This document shows, one piece after another, positions 1 through 10,175 of a stretch of DNA of 64,000 nucleotides. The notes under the pieces were generated by a model. The model did not search any database. It saw only the letters and a list, made by a program, of their open reading frames with translations, and was not told where the DNA came from. Every line of letters starts with the position of its first letter. The first letter of the stretch is position 1. The translations under genes were made by a program, and so were the position numbers. The stretch spans positions 496,001 to 560,000 of the forward strand of contig JBLDXI010000032.1 of NCBI GenBank assembly GCA_047495785.1, read 5' to 3'. The stretch comes from Lepidodermella squamata (lineage: Eukaryota > Gastrotricha).

Positions 1-2032
1 TGGGCCGCTAAGCCAGCCATCCCCTCCGGGTAGCTGTAAAGCAACTCAACAATCTTCATATGACCACCCTTAGCCGCCTCGATTATCATCGTCGAACCGT
101 CCTTCAGCTTGAAAGTCGGGTCAGCTCCATGGCTCAAAAGAGTCTTCACCACCTCGTAATGACCGCCATAACATGCGATTGAAAGGACGTTATGTTCACC
201 GTTAGATGTAGTCCGGTTCACGGAAGCCCCCTTAGCAATCAACATACGCACGGTTTGCACATGTCCCGCTCGAGCAGCCTTCATCAACGGAGTCCGGCCG
301 CCCTCGGATTCGTGCTCGATCTCAGCACCATGCGCCAATAATAACTCCGCAACGCTAGTATGGCCATTCTCGCACGCCATCGTGAAAGCCGTGTCGTTGT
401 TCACCGACTTGGCGTTGACATTTGCCTTCATTTTCAGTAGATACCTCACGATTTCTTCATGACCCTCTTGACTCGCTTCCATTAGCGGGGTCGACGGGCC
501 TAGTTCGATATTAGCGCCGGCTTCAATCAACGTTTCAACAACGTCGAGATAACCGGAGCCACATGCGAGTGTTAAGGCGGTTTCTTGCGTCTCCTCAGCT
601 TGCGCGTTGACATTCGCGCCATGCTCCAGTAACAGCTTCACCATATCGACATGGCCCTCTCGAGCCGCTTCCATCAAAGGCATGTAACCTTCGTCGTTAG
701 CTTCGTCGACATTTGCGTTGCGCTCGAGGAGCAGTTTGGCTAGTTCGATGTGGGCACCACAGGCAGCGAGGGTTAAAGGCGATTCGAAGCTATCAGGCGG
801 CATGTTGACTTGCGCACCTCGATCGATTAGAAGCCGCGCCACGTCGGTGTGGCCGTCCATGGAAGCTTCCATCAGAGCCGTATGCAATTCTTCGGCTCGA
901 TGCTCAGGGTCGGCACCGCCAACGTCTAAAAGATACCGCACAACTTCGATGTGGCCTTTGTAGGCCGCGAGGGTGAGGGCACTTTCTTTGTAGTCGTCGG
1001 AATGAGCGTTGACGCCCGCTCCGGCTTCCACAAGCGCTCGGCATAGCGATAAATGACCAGCGCCCGCAGCATCCATCAATGGAGTGTGGCCGCTTTCATT
1101 CTGCTTCTCTAAATCGGCACCAGCTTCGATAAGAGCCTTCACAATGCCCTCATGACCCGCTTTAGCCGCTATGTGAAGCGCGGTATCACCATTTAGAGTT
1201 TGAAGATTCGGATTTGCGAGGTGCTGAAGTAGAAGGCGAACGATTTCTTCATGGCCACCACTAGCGGCAGCCATTAGAGGAGTAAGGTCACCTTTGGCTC
1301 CTCGGTCATCCACAGGTTGCCTCATGTCAAGTAATACCTGAAAATGAAAAAATGATGACTGCTTCGATTCAACATTGGTGACTAAACGCTTACATGAACA
1401 AGCTCATAACAACCTGCGGAACTTGCGAGGACGAGGAGAGAGTCGCTTTCTTCATGCGGACCTTGGCACTCAAGAAATGTTCTCAAAGCATTGAGGTCGC
1501 TTTCAGCTGCCTCGGGAAAACAGTTATCATGATTATGCGCTTCGGCATCAGAGGCGAGGGCTGTAGCGTTAGCCTGATCAATCATCTGCTGGAAGCAATT
1601 TAGGAAACTCTCGGCAGGAACACTATCGATGGCTATAAAATAGGTAAACCAATCGCTAGATGTTGAAAGCGATGTAGAATAGTTTGACATACCTTTCATC
1701 GCCAGCATTTCACCTAATCGCGTAGGATTCGGCAGAAGCTGGGGAATGACATAATGAACACTATCCGACGAGTCGCCCCTTTCGCTGTTTGTCTAAAAAC
1801 GAAAAAAAATATGATTGAGCACCTTAAAAGCGCCAAGATTCATGAATCTTACACCAACAGCAGCACAATCTGAAAAATTCGAGTCAGCAGGGCGCTTGCG
1901 ACTATCGCGAGAAACGGATTTAGGCTGCAGTGTGCCTTCACTATTACGAAAAACTTTAACACGTTTAGCCAATGCTTTCTTTCCGGCTTCTTCGGCTGCA
2001 GTTTTTGAATCAGCCCCAGAAGCTACCTTCAT
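1..2032 (-). CDS. ANKHD1: ANKHD1/MASK-like multi-ankyrin protein, N-terminal part (cut by left edge)
   Basis: Exons 2032-1853, 1792-1394 and 1337-1 (continuing off the window); introns of 60 and 56 nt. The start ATG at 2032 opens a 60-codon basic exon (KKALAKRVKV, a possible nuclear signal). Exon 2 ends in the first ankyrin repeat, and exon 3 carries about 13 more. Landmarks such as DSFESPLTLAACG, DEGYMPLMEAAREGH, ESEGGRTPLMKAARAGH and LKDGSTMIIEAAKGGH match, in the same order, the first ankyrin block of animal ANKHD1/MASK. That family is a large scaffold with two ankyrin blocks and one KH domain, acting with Hippo/Yorkie and receptor tyrosine kinase signalling. The second block and KH domain would lie to the left of the window. 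The part before the repeats is shorter than in vertebrates. The identity is strong; exon 1 rests on splice consensus only. Confidence 0.93.
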
Positions 2033-2719
2033 TATAACACCCTAAACATGAAGAATGAATAAGTAATTGTACAGCGAGTGCGAAACAAAGCATGAAGCAT
2101 GTCTCTTGAAAATAAAAAATGTATAGTAGAATTGAAGAGAAATCTTAAATCAAGGCTGCCATAATGCATGTTACGGTGAGGAGTAACAGAGACGACCAAG
2201 TCACAAATTCGTATGTGGGGTTCCGGCATGCACCTGACAGGTATGTATTTCCGCACTTGTGCCAAAAAAACTGACATGAAACAGGTAAATTTGGCTTGGT
2301 TGCCAGGCATGTTACACTTGCGCACGCAAAGCATGGAAGGTACCGGTAAACGTAGGCCTGTAGTCCACTCAGCCGTGTTTGCATCAGCCGCGTCGTTTTT
2401 TCGAGATCATGGTGGACTAGGAACGAGCTGAGAGCCAGCATCAGCCTTTACCATTCAGTTCACCTTCACCTAAAAATAAAATTAATCACTCAAAAATATA
2501 TATTTGCTAAAAAGTAATAATTTATACAGTCTTGATTTACCGATTTGAATTCACGCGGGAAATGAAAATAGTTAGCCTAAAATCTGTATGCCAAAAATGG
2601 CCCGAAAATAAACCCTGGTAAATCGAGGACATAGATTAGGAAGCAACTTTTATCTACGCTCAAAGCTTCCGACCAACGTCTAATTATCTCAATTGAGTTG
2701 TGAATCAGCTTAGGATTGT
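2033..2719. other. Gene-free stretch upstream of the MASK-like gene
   Basis: This holds the presumed promoter and 5' UTR of the MASK-like gene. Open frames on both strands around 2145-2441 overlap each other, lack splice context and resemble no family I recognise. Nothing else stands out. Confidence 0.5.
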
Positions 2720-2988
2720 TCTATCGAATTCTAAAATGACTCTAGTGCGAGATGAGAGTGTCACTACCTATTGGGGAAATGTTGCCCCAGTTGGGTTCGA
2801 AGGTAATTTTTAATCAATTTCAGACGAGAAAAACGGCGCTCGTTTTCGGCAGTAGTTACCGGTAATGTAAGAAATAGTCTGCACGCCTTGAGGAGGGACG
2901 GAAAACTATCTGTCAAGCAGTACTTCAGAATTGTAGAACTTATTTTATGCACCCCTAGAACCTCGGGAAATCGGCGGAAAAAACGCAT
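2720..2988 (-). pseudogene. hAT-family transposase relic (C-terminal dimerisation region)
   Basis: The minus-strand frame from 2988 encodes LPVTTAENERRFSRLKLIKN followed by YLRTQLGQ. This is the hallmark of the hAT C-terminal dimerisation domain found in hAT transposases and ZMYM-type host proteins derived from them. Downstream, the expected helix continues only in another frame with stops, and no upstream DDE or BED domain is visible. It is therefore a decayed 5'-truncated fragment. The family assignment is firm; I see no terminal inverted repeats that would define the original element. Confidence 0.75.
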
Positions 2989-3293
2989 CAGTTTCTTCGT
3001 ACACTAGGAGTCCTAGTGTATAAGGGTCAGCCAAGAGTTGGCGACAACAGTTGGTACGGAGACCTCAAGTTTAGATTACACAGCTGGGGCTAAAATTTCA
3101 ACCGCGTCGGCTGTTAATTCGCCCTCATCATAACCGATGACTTGAGCCATTGGTAGGTAGAGGTAGAGCAGAAAAGCACCTAACGAGACAATTCTGCACA
3201 AGTAAGAGCGTTTGCGGGTTTCATGGGTAGCCAGCTGCTGGATTTCAGCCGCAAAATGGCTGTGCTGAATTCATTCATTGCATTTAAATGGTG
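2989..3293. other. Spacer between two transposon relics
   Basis: There is no gene-like reading frame. It probably consists of decayed mobile-element sequence, since it is flanked by hAT and Ty3/gypsy fragments. Confidence 0.35.
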
Positions 3294-3512
3294 TTAAGAA
3301 ATGGAATAATATTTCAGCGTGCCGCTACTCGCCTTATTGAATGATGACGCTACTTGGGTCTTCAGGAATTGTTTTAAAGTCTCAACGAACCGTTCCGCCT
3401 CGTCATTCGCCCTGAGACTGTAATGGGCGATCGGGCTGTGCTTGATGCCTTCCCTTTCACAGTAATAGCCGAATTATTCCGACGCAAAAGGCGTTCCGAC
3501 AACGGATCCCTG
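3294..3512 (-). pseudogene. Ty3/gypsy-type integrase relic
   Basis: Read on the minus strand, the frame gives GTPFAS, then a stop, then YYCEREGIKHSPIAHYSLRA and NDEAERFVETLKQFLKTQ. This is the conserved end of a retroelement integrase core: the DNG.PF..E stretch, GIKH..S.PYHP.SNG.AER and the F...L segment. An in-frame TAA interrupts the core, the catalytic DN/E context is degraded and the frame stops at 3294, so it cannot be functional. No long terminal repeat is recognisable next to it. Confidence 0.7.
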
Positions 3513-3896
3513 TTGCCGTGCGTTGCGCAGGTCGTTTCGCTGAACGACGGTCTACTTTCCTGAGAGTCAGCAGCATAGTAGACTTTTTGAAGGCGAGCTT
3601 GTTGTCGATAGTGAATCCAAGGGTGAAATTTCATTTGAAGGTTGAACAACTATGTCTTCGGTGGTTGCAAAGTTTAAACTGATATTTCTTCTTATTTACC
3701 AAGGAATTGTTTGATAGCCAGGTATGCGTTGTTATGATGCTTCTAGCTTAGACGGATAATTCAATGATTCTAGGTTTCGAAGCCATTGGTCGTGAGGTTT
3801 CATCCCGTTGTATTCCTGTTTGCATCAATTTGTAGCTTTCATTTTCTACATTTTAGTAATATTTTAATTTACCAACTTTACCGAAGTTTGTACAAT
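3513..3896. other. Intergenic spacer before the PPP2R3C-like gene
   Basis: An open frame runs upstream of the PPP2R3C start from 3786, but it begins without ATG and is unlike the family. I see no other feature. Confidence 0.4.
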
Positions 3897-5370
3897 ATGG
3901 CGAGTGAAAAACTGCCATGTCTTTACAAAGCCCTTCCAGTCCCAAAAGACTTAATTCAGCAAAAGCTACGCGAAGAAGCTCGCGGTCACTTTCTACACCG
4001 ACAGGCAAAGGAAACCTTGACTGAGGAAGAACTTCGCAACTTATGGTTTGTCCTGGAAGAGATGTCAACGCCACCTCCGGCGCTCAATGGCGAGCAGATG
4101 ATCGATTACAACAGCTTCATGAAAATTCAACCACGCCTGAGCGATAAATTCAAGTAAAACAAAGATAATTTATCAACTTCAGCATAAAATTTGCATCTCG
4201 TTGCAGGCCTTTTACAACTCCTTTGGTATACATGAAGCTCATCCACAAGCGAGACCCTGCGGGACGTGTGTGTATCACTGATTTTTTCAATTATGTAAGT
4301 TCTGTTATTGAATACTTGGATATCTTATAATTCTTGGACAGGTTATGCGCAAGAATTGGGTCGTTCAAACGAGGATGGGACTATCGCTTTACGATTTGAA
4401 TGGTCAGGGTTACCTGAGAGAACCGGTAAGCTCGAAATATACAAACACCTTTGATTTTGATTGATATTTTCAAAGGAGATGCAAAGCTACATTATCGACC
4501 TGATTCCAACCATTCCTCAACTGAGCCAAATGGACTCAGACTTCGAGTCATACTACGTGTGTCTAGCTGTTCGAAAATTCTTCTTTTTCCTTGATACGAA
4601 ACGGGCGAAAAGAGTCCGCATCGTTGACGTGATAGGGTCAGGATTTCTTGACGATTTGTTGGAGGTAAATCACAATCGGTCTCATTTGATCTAAAATTAT
4701 TCAATTTATCATTTTTATTCAGCTTCGAAGTGACGATTTGAGCCCAGAACAAATCGAATCAAATTGGTTTTCGCTGGAAAATGCCCTTCAAATAAACGAT
4801 ACTTTCGTGAAATTAGACCGTGATGGCAACGGATTGCTTTCGAAAAGTGAATTATCGATGTATAACGGCGGAACGCTCACGCCCAGCTTCATAAATCGCG
4901 TTTTCGAGGAGTGTCGCACGTATAACGGCGAAATGGACTTCAAAGCATTTGTTGATTTCGTGCTTGCCCTCGAAAACCGAAAAGAACGCCAATCCCTAGC
5001 GTATTTATTCCGAGTTATGGACGTCGACCACGTCGGATATTTAAGCAAATTTACCCTGTGGTACTTTTTCAAGGACATTCAAGAAAAACTGGGCAAAACC
5101 AGCGGCATGGCCGTAGCGTTTGAAGACGTTGTCCATGAAATTTTCGACATTGTCCGACCTTCGAATCGTGATTATATCACTCTAAATGATCTCATCAGAT
5201 GCAGCCAGGGTGATGTTGTGCTTTCAATTGTTATTGACCTTGAAGGCTTTTGGCGGTATGAAAATCGCGAATTGATGCTTGCTCAAGCTGTTGAAGCCGC
5301 TGCTGCAGCGGCTGCTATGCAACAGTCATCGATGTCTTCGACACCAGCTCAATCTTCGTCCAGATTTTGA
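3897..5370 (+). CDS. PPP2R3C: PPP2R3C-like (G5PR) PP2A regulatory subunit B''
   Basis: Exons 3897-4153, 4207-4294, 4342-4425, 4476-4664 and 4723-5370 give 421 aa. Landmarks match the animal PPP2R3C family throughout: QQKLREEARGHFLHRQ, EELRNLWFVLEE, VRKFFFFLDTKR, GFLDDLLELR, NWFSLENAL and DFVLALENRKE. An EF-hand loop with D.DGNGLLSKSEL (acidic ligands present) lies near residue 240, and a second, degenerate EF-hand (DVDHVGYLSK) follows. In the family the protein binds PP2A catalytic subunit and PP5, and acts in nucleus/centrosome and cell survival. The chosen ATG gives a shorter N-terminus than vertebrates (about 50 residues missing), so an upstream exon is possible. The tail is Ala/Ser/Gln-rich. 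A polyA signal AATAAA lies at 5449-5454. Confidence 0.93.
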
Positions 5371-5692
5371 TGACAAAAAAACAAGCCTTACCCTCAAAAA
5401 TTGTGATCTGCACCGAGTTTTACTGATTCATTTGTTACTTACCCGTCAAATAAACAATGTTTTAAATGAAAAATAACTTTGTTGGTTTTTTGATGACAAT
5501 TCTGAGGGCGCATGAGTCATGTGGTAGGAGTATTACTACGGCAAAAAATGCGAACCGAGTGTCCACGAAAACACGCAGGCGGTGTGGCAGGCTATTAAGA
5601 ACGGAGCGCGCTTGGCATGGCACCAAAAGTGAGCCTATAAAACCTCCCCCGATTGCGGACAGGGTCAAATTATTCAAATTTTCTCACTAAAT
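5371..5692. other. Intergenic spacer, 3' UTR of PPP2R3C-like gene and promoter of first GST
   Basis: It contains the AATAAA at 5449 and an AP-1-like palindrome at 5512. No coding sequence is supported. Confidence 0.5.
5512..5520. promoter_or_regulatory. AP-1/TRE-like palindrome upstream of GST 1
   Basis: ATGAGTCAT, a perfect TRE (TGAGTCA) with flanking palindromic bases, lies about 170 bp upstream of a GST start. AP-1/CNC-type sites often drive GST genes, but a single 9-mer can occur by chance. Confidence 0.25.
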
Positions 5693-6415
5693 ATGCAAGT
5701 TTTACAAGAAGCAAAACAGAGCAAGGGCTCTGAGAGTTTTCAGCTCACCCTACACACCACTACTCACAATCCTATTCGGATGGAGTTGATTCGGTATATT
5801 TTACAATACTCCAAGGCTGAGTATCGCGAGAAGACCTATACGCAAAAAGAATGGCTCGCCGCACGGGAGAACATGCCAAGTGGCAAGATGCCAGTTCTCG
5901 AAATCAAGCAGCAGAATGGAGCTAAGCGGTTAATGACTCAAAGTTTGGCGATTGCGAGACATCTCGCGACTCAGTTTGGTCTAAACGGTTCGAATTGGCT
6001 GGAATCAGCGGCGTGTGACGAGGTGGTCGACAGTTTGAACGAGCTCATCAACATGTATATGCTGTACTACCTGGAACCTGACCCAGATCGCAAGGAAAAA
6101 TTACATCGCTGGCTCGTCAACGAAGAATGCCCTCGAATTCTTGGATACCTCGAGCGAAAGCTGAAAGAAAACGGCGGGCAAAATATGGTGGGATCAACTG
6201 TAAGATATTAAAAAAAAAGAAATTCCTCCCTAAAGAAATTGTTTCTTTAACAGTGGACTTGGGCTGATTTTGCAGTCACCACGTTTATTGTTCATCTCAG
6301 GAAAGAAGCTGCTCTGGCGAAAATCGAGAAGCATTACCCTGAACTGGCCAATCTGACAAGAGCAGTGGAAAAACTACCTGATATCGAAAACTATTTGGCG
6401 AAAAATGCAAATTAA
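5693..6415 (+). CDS. Sigma-class GST-like protein 1, catalytic Tyr missing
   Basis: Exons 5693-6199 and 6254-6415 give 222 aa. The C-terminal all-helical domain is typical (ACDEVVDSLNEL, YLEPDPDRKEKL, PRILGYLERKLKENGGQ, WTWADFAV). The glutathione-binding strand is present (MPVLEIK, MTQSLAIARHLA). Residues 1-25 are unusual: where sigma GSTs have LHYF..RGRAE, this one reads LHTTTHNPIRMELIR, so the Tyr that activates glutathione is replaced by Thr and the RGR loop is lost. It also has about 17 extra N-terminal residues and lacks the N-terminal introns of its neighbours. It may bind ligands or act as a structural (crystallin-like) protein rather than an enzyme. A polyA signal is at 6465. Confidence 0.9.
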
Positions 6416-7390
6416 TTTATCTCAAAACTACAATTTTCTTCAATTTTTAACAATTATATTTTGAAATAAATAATGAGACTTGTATCCTTGTTAGCAGCAG
6501 GGTTTTAGGGGGTAATAATAAAAAACGCAGTCATTAATTATCGTCTCATAAGCACCCTCTCACCACGCACGTATTCTGGTCACGCGTCCGTAAAGGCGCC
6601 GCTTTTTCATTATGAACACCAGTGCTGCGCTGATATATATGAGAGGCGGCCGTCACAAACACGCGCCGCTCTCTAATCTACTTCACTGGCTGGTGCTGTC
6701 ATTCATAAAAAATGGCTGACGCATCTGGTTAAGCCATTTTTTCAAGTCACCCAGTTATAAGTTGAAGAGTAAAGGCGGAAGCGGGCTCAATAATTCGGTA
6801 TTTTATCCAAGAAATTACCTCAATAACCGAAGATGATGAACAGCATCACGCCCAAATAAGGTAAACAATTTTAATATTTTTTTTAAATTTTTAATGCCAA
6901 TTCTATTATTTTTAGTTAGCCGAGTCACGAGCAACGGAATGTAAAAACAATTTGCAAGTCACGAATCAAGCTGGCTGGGATACCTGTGCAATAAAAAAAA
7001 TGGCGCATTTTTCCGATACCGAAATTAACTTCGGCGTTCGTAAATTATGACGTTGTTGTGTAAATAAATTCATTCAGTTGTTTTTTTGCATCTCACCGTG
7101 ACTTTTGAACCCTAGGCAAATTAAGAATGCGGATTAGCCGCGCATATCACCGGAATATTAGCATTATTTCCAGTTCTAACGATAATATTATTAGCCAAGT
7201 TATTGCTACATGTAGGGTGACACACCGCCGGCTATAGATATAACAAGCTTGTTTGCTCAATATAATCCCGAAACATCGCAATATGTGAGGAAATTAGCTC
7301 TATACGCCTCCTTATCTGTGAGACCGGTCGTTATAAAACGCAGCGAGAATAGTCGTTGAGACCACTTACAATCTTCGCAACACTTGAGAT
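6416..7390. other. Intergenic spacer between GST 1 and GST 2
   Basis: It holds the polyA signal of GST 1 at 6465-6470 and a TATAAAA box at 7332. No coding frame is supported. Confidence 0.5.
7332..7338 (+). promoter_or_regulatory. TATA box of GST 2
   Basis: TATAAAA lies 59 bp before the GST 2 start codon, a spacing that fits a short 5' UTR. No other core element is obvious. Confidence 0.5.
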
Positions 7391-8142
7391 ATGGCTGAAG
7401 CTAAAGTTAAACTTCACTACTTCAACTCTCGGTAGGTTCAATAAACAACGTCTAGTTTTCTCGGGAATTAAGGTTGTTATTATCATTTTAGCGGCCGAGC
7501 CGAGTTGATCCGGTACATTTTTCACTACGCCGGCCAACCATTTGAGGACGTCCGCTACACTAAGGAGGAGTGGCCAAGCCACAAAGCCAGTGAGTCCGGG
7601 AAAAATATACCTAAAATGGATTTCAAAATTATTTTTTACTAGATTTCCCAACTGGCCAGCTGCCAGTTCTTGAGATTGAAAAGGATGGCAAGACCCATTT
7701 CCTGTCTCAGAGCCTGACTATCGCCCGTTCGGCGGCCCGCAAGCACGGCCTAACCGGCGCTGACGAGGCAGAAGCTGCCCGATGTGACGAGGTTGCTGAT
7801 TGCCTCCACGAACTGACCAACCTGGCCCTATTGGCTCGGTTCGAACCTGACCCAGAGCGTCAGGAAAAGATCAAGGCCCGCCTTCGCGCTGAGGAGTACC
7901 CGCGCTTATTAGGCTACCTTGAAAAAAAGGTCCGCGAAAACGGCGGTAAACACATTGTTGGCAACAACTGGACGTGGGCTGATTTCGGCATTTCGCTGTT
8001 TGTCAACGCCCTGTTGAAGCTTACTGATGGCAACGCTGGCATTGCCGAGAAGCTGCCGGGTCTTGTTGCCCTGGCTAAGAGCGTTGAGGAGATTCCGCAA
8101 ATCGCCGAGTGGATCAAAAAGCGCCCCGATACGCCGATGTAA
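7391..8142 (+). CDS. Sigma-class glutathione S-transferase 2
   Basis: Exons 7391-7431, 7492-7589 and 7643-8142 give 212 aa, the normal family length. The N-terminal thioredoxin fold has the catalytic Tyr in [16 protein letters not shown], the cis-Pro strand in GQLPVLEIEKDGK, and the glutathione contact SQSLTIAR. The helical domain shows ARCDEVADCLHEL, FEPDPERQEKIK, YPRLLGYLEKKVRENGG and NWTWADFGI, ending KKRPDTPM. All motifs for conjugating glutathione to electrophiles (or prostaglandin D synthase-type isomerisation) are present. A polyA signal is at 8198-8203. This is the best-preserved member of the left GST cluster. Confidence 0.95.
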
Positions 8143-8542
8143 CATACCGCACTTGATTTATGCGCAAAAAAGCTGCCACCTTAATGCTTCCGAGAGAAAT
8201 AAACGCTATTTTGAGTGCATTTTGTTCGCTGTCCTTCAACCGGTATCAAATTACTTATCGTAAGAAATCGTAAGATTATAGGCTTTTTTAGTACCATTTT
8301 CAGTACAAATGCAGATAAAATTATACACTATGCCTACGTGTTACAGCAGCGATAAGGATATTCGGACGTGTTGTGATAAAAAGTGTCGAATCACCGCGGC
8401 AGGTCACGAGTAAACAAAAGTCACTCTTGACTCTTGACACGCCATGAAATCTATTTTACATTTCGCAACATCATAATAATTAGGTCGCGGTTACGGGCAA
8501 ATTGTATCTAGACCCCTAAATTACAGAGTATTTCTCATTATT
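8143..8542. other. Intergenic spacer between GST 2 and GST 3
   Basis: It contains the GST 2 polyA signal. Otherwise it is AT-rich with no supported feature. Confidence 0.4.
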
Positions 8543-9627
8543 ATGAGTGAAAGCAGCCATAGCAATGATGCCGACGAATCCGCCAGCGAAGCAACAAGTA
8601 AACGAAAATCCGAAGAAACTTGTCATTGTCAAAGTAAGGAAACATTTTTTTCGAATGATTGCTCAACGATTGCTCAACGTCTTACAGACAAAAACCACAA
8701 CGAAAACCGTGGTGAAAACGAGCTTGATAACGCTAAGCTGAAGCTTCATTACTTCAACACCAGAGGTTAGATTTTTTCCAGCTATATGTAACGCCATCAA
8801 CATCTTTATCAAGTAGGGCGTGCCGAGCTAATCCGGTACATTTTGAACTTCGCGAAGAAACCTTTCGAAGATGTCCGCTATTCTAACGTAATTTGCGTCA
8901 ATTTGTGAAATTCAACGTTTTTTTTAATAAATTTTAATTTAGGACAAGTGGCCCGAAGTTCGAAATAGTAAAATTTTACCGAAGCCATATTTCAGTTAAT
9001 TAATCAATCAAAATTCGATAGAATTTCCAGCTAAACAAGTTCCAGCTCTTGAAATCGAAATGGCAGATGGCAAACGAGTATTCCTAACCCAAAGCCTTAC
9101 GATATCCAGATATTTGGCCCAACAGCTAGGTGAGCTCATGAATTTCAATTTTAGGGCTGAATTCAGGTTAAAAAATGAATAGATTTATGCGGAAATAGCG
9201 CTCTTCAAAAAGCTCAATGCGAAGAAGTAGTCGATTGCCTGAACGATTTGGTGAACTTGGTAGTCCTAGCCTTTCTAGAGCAAGACCCGCATCGCAAGGT
9301 TAGTTGACATTAAATTTTCGCAATTTTTTTCTCACCAGAAAAATATTCTAGGAAATAATGAAAAACCGGCTCATGAGCGAAGAATATCCACGAATTTTCG
9401 GCTATTTGGAGGAAAAATTGATTTTAAATGGCGGAAAGCACATTGTTGGGGATCGGTGGACCTTCGCCGATTTAGCAATCGGAAGTTTTCTAGGAAGCCT
9501 TAGATCCCGCGGCGCAGATACCGACCGAATTCAGCAGCGATTTCCGGAGCTCTGCAAACTGTGGAAATCAGTCGAAGCGCAGCCTGAAATCAAAGCCTGG
9601 ATTGAAAAATGTCCTGACGCGGATTAG
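8543..9627 (+). CDS. Sigma-class GST 3 with a long N-terminal extension
   Basis: Exons 8543-8765, 8817-8887, 8943-8967, 9022-9129, 9183-9298 and 9352-9627 give 272 aa. From about residue 67 it is an ordinary sigma GST: LKLHYFNTRGRAELIRY with the catalytic Tyr, KQVPALEIEMADGK, TQSLTISRYLAQ, QCEEVVDCLNDL, YPRIFGYLEEKLILNGG, RWTFADLAI. The first 66 residues are an unrelated hydrophilic tail rich in Ser, Asp, Glu and Asn with three Cys; it carries no signal peptide. ATG 8543 is the only in-frame start in exon 1, so the extension appears genuine. This gene has the most introns of the cluster; exon 3 is only 25 nt and was placed by alignment to the other GSTs. Confidence 0.85.
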
Positions 9628-9892
9628 AAGGACTTCAGTCCTGAATTAGTTTGATTTTAATTCGCAGAATCTCAGGTCGAATTTATCATCGTATCTAAAT
9701 AAGTTTATCGGACCTGAGAGATTAGGCTTGCTCTTGTGACTTCGACATTTTTTTCCCCCATGATTTTTTCAACGAAGAAGCCATTTATTAAAAAATAAAT
9801 CAGTCACGTTTCAATTACCGACGAATACCTAGAAGTTGACCGTCTGATTATATCAAGGATCGAACCAAGTTATTTTCTCAAATTTTATAGCT

Positions 9893-10075
9893 ATGGAATC
9901 GTCTAAATCTCGCGATTGTGCCGAAGGTCACTGCCCGAAATGCAAGGCGAAATATCCGCATGGCGTTACGAAATGCGAAAAGTGCGGAACTGAATGCCCG
10001 AAAACCAAGTCGGCAGCTTGTCCCATCAATAAACCAACAAGCAATGGCGGCGGTTGTCCCTTTGCAAAGCACTAA
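9893..10075 (+). CDS. Small Cys-rich zinc-ribbon-like peptide (60 aa)
   Basis: An intronless frame starts at ATG 9893. It has two CxxC knuckles, CPKC and CEKC, 14 residues apart as in zinc ribbons, preceded by DCAEGH and followed by GTEC, AAC and GGGC. Total length is 60 aa, lysine-rich, with no signal peptide and no membrane segment. It probably binds one zinc ion, but I do not recognise a named family. It sits between GST 3 (same strand, 265 bp upstream) and the end of the SLC35D-like gene, whose stop is about 100 bp away (convergent). The Cys spacing supports it as a real gene; its short length keeps confidence moderate. Confidence 0.6.
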   Translation: MESSKSRDCAEGHCPKCKAKYPHGVTKCEKCGTECPKTKSAACPINKPTSNGGGCPFAKH

Positions 10076-10175
10076 ACGTTGGAAAAACGCCCAACAATAT
10101 TTTAACATTTTATTTCTAATATTTTTTTCACATTTTCTAAAGGAAAGCACAGTAATTAAAATAAAATAGGCATTT

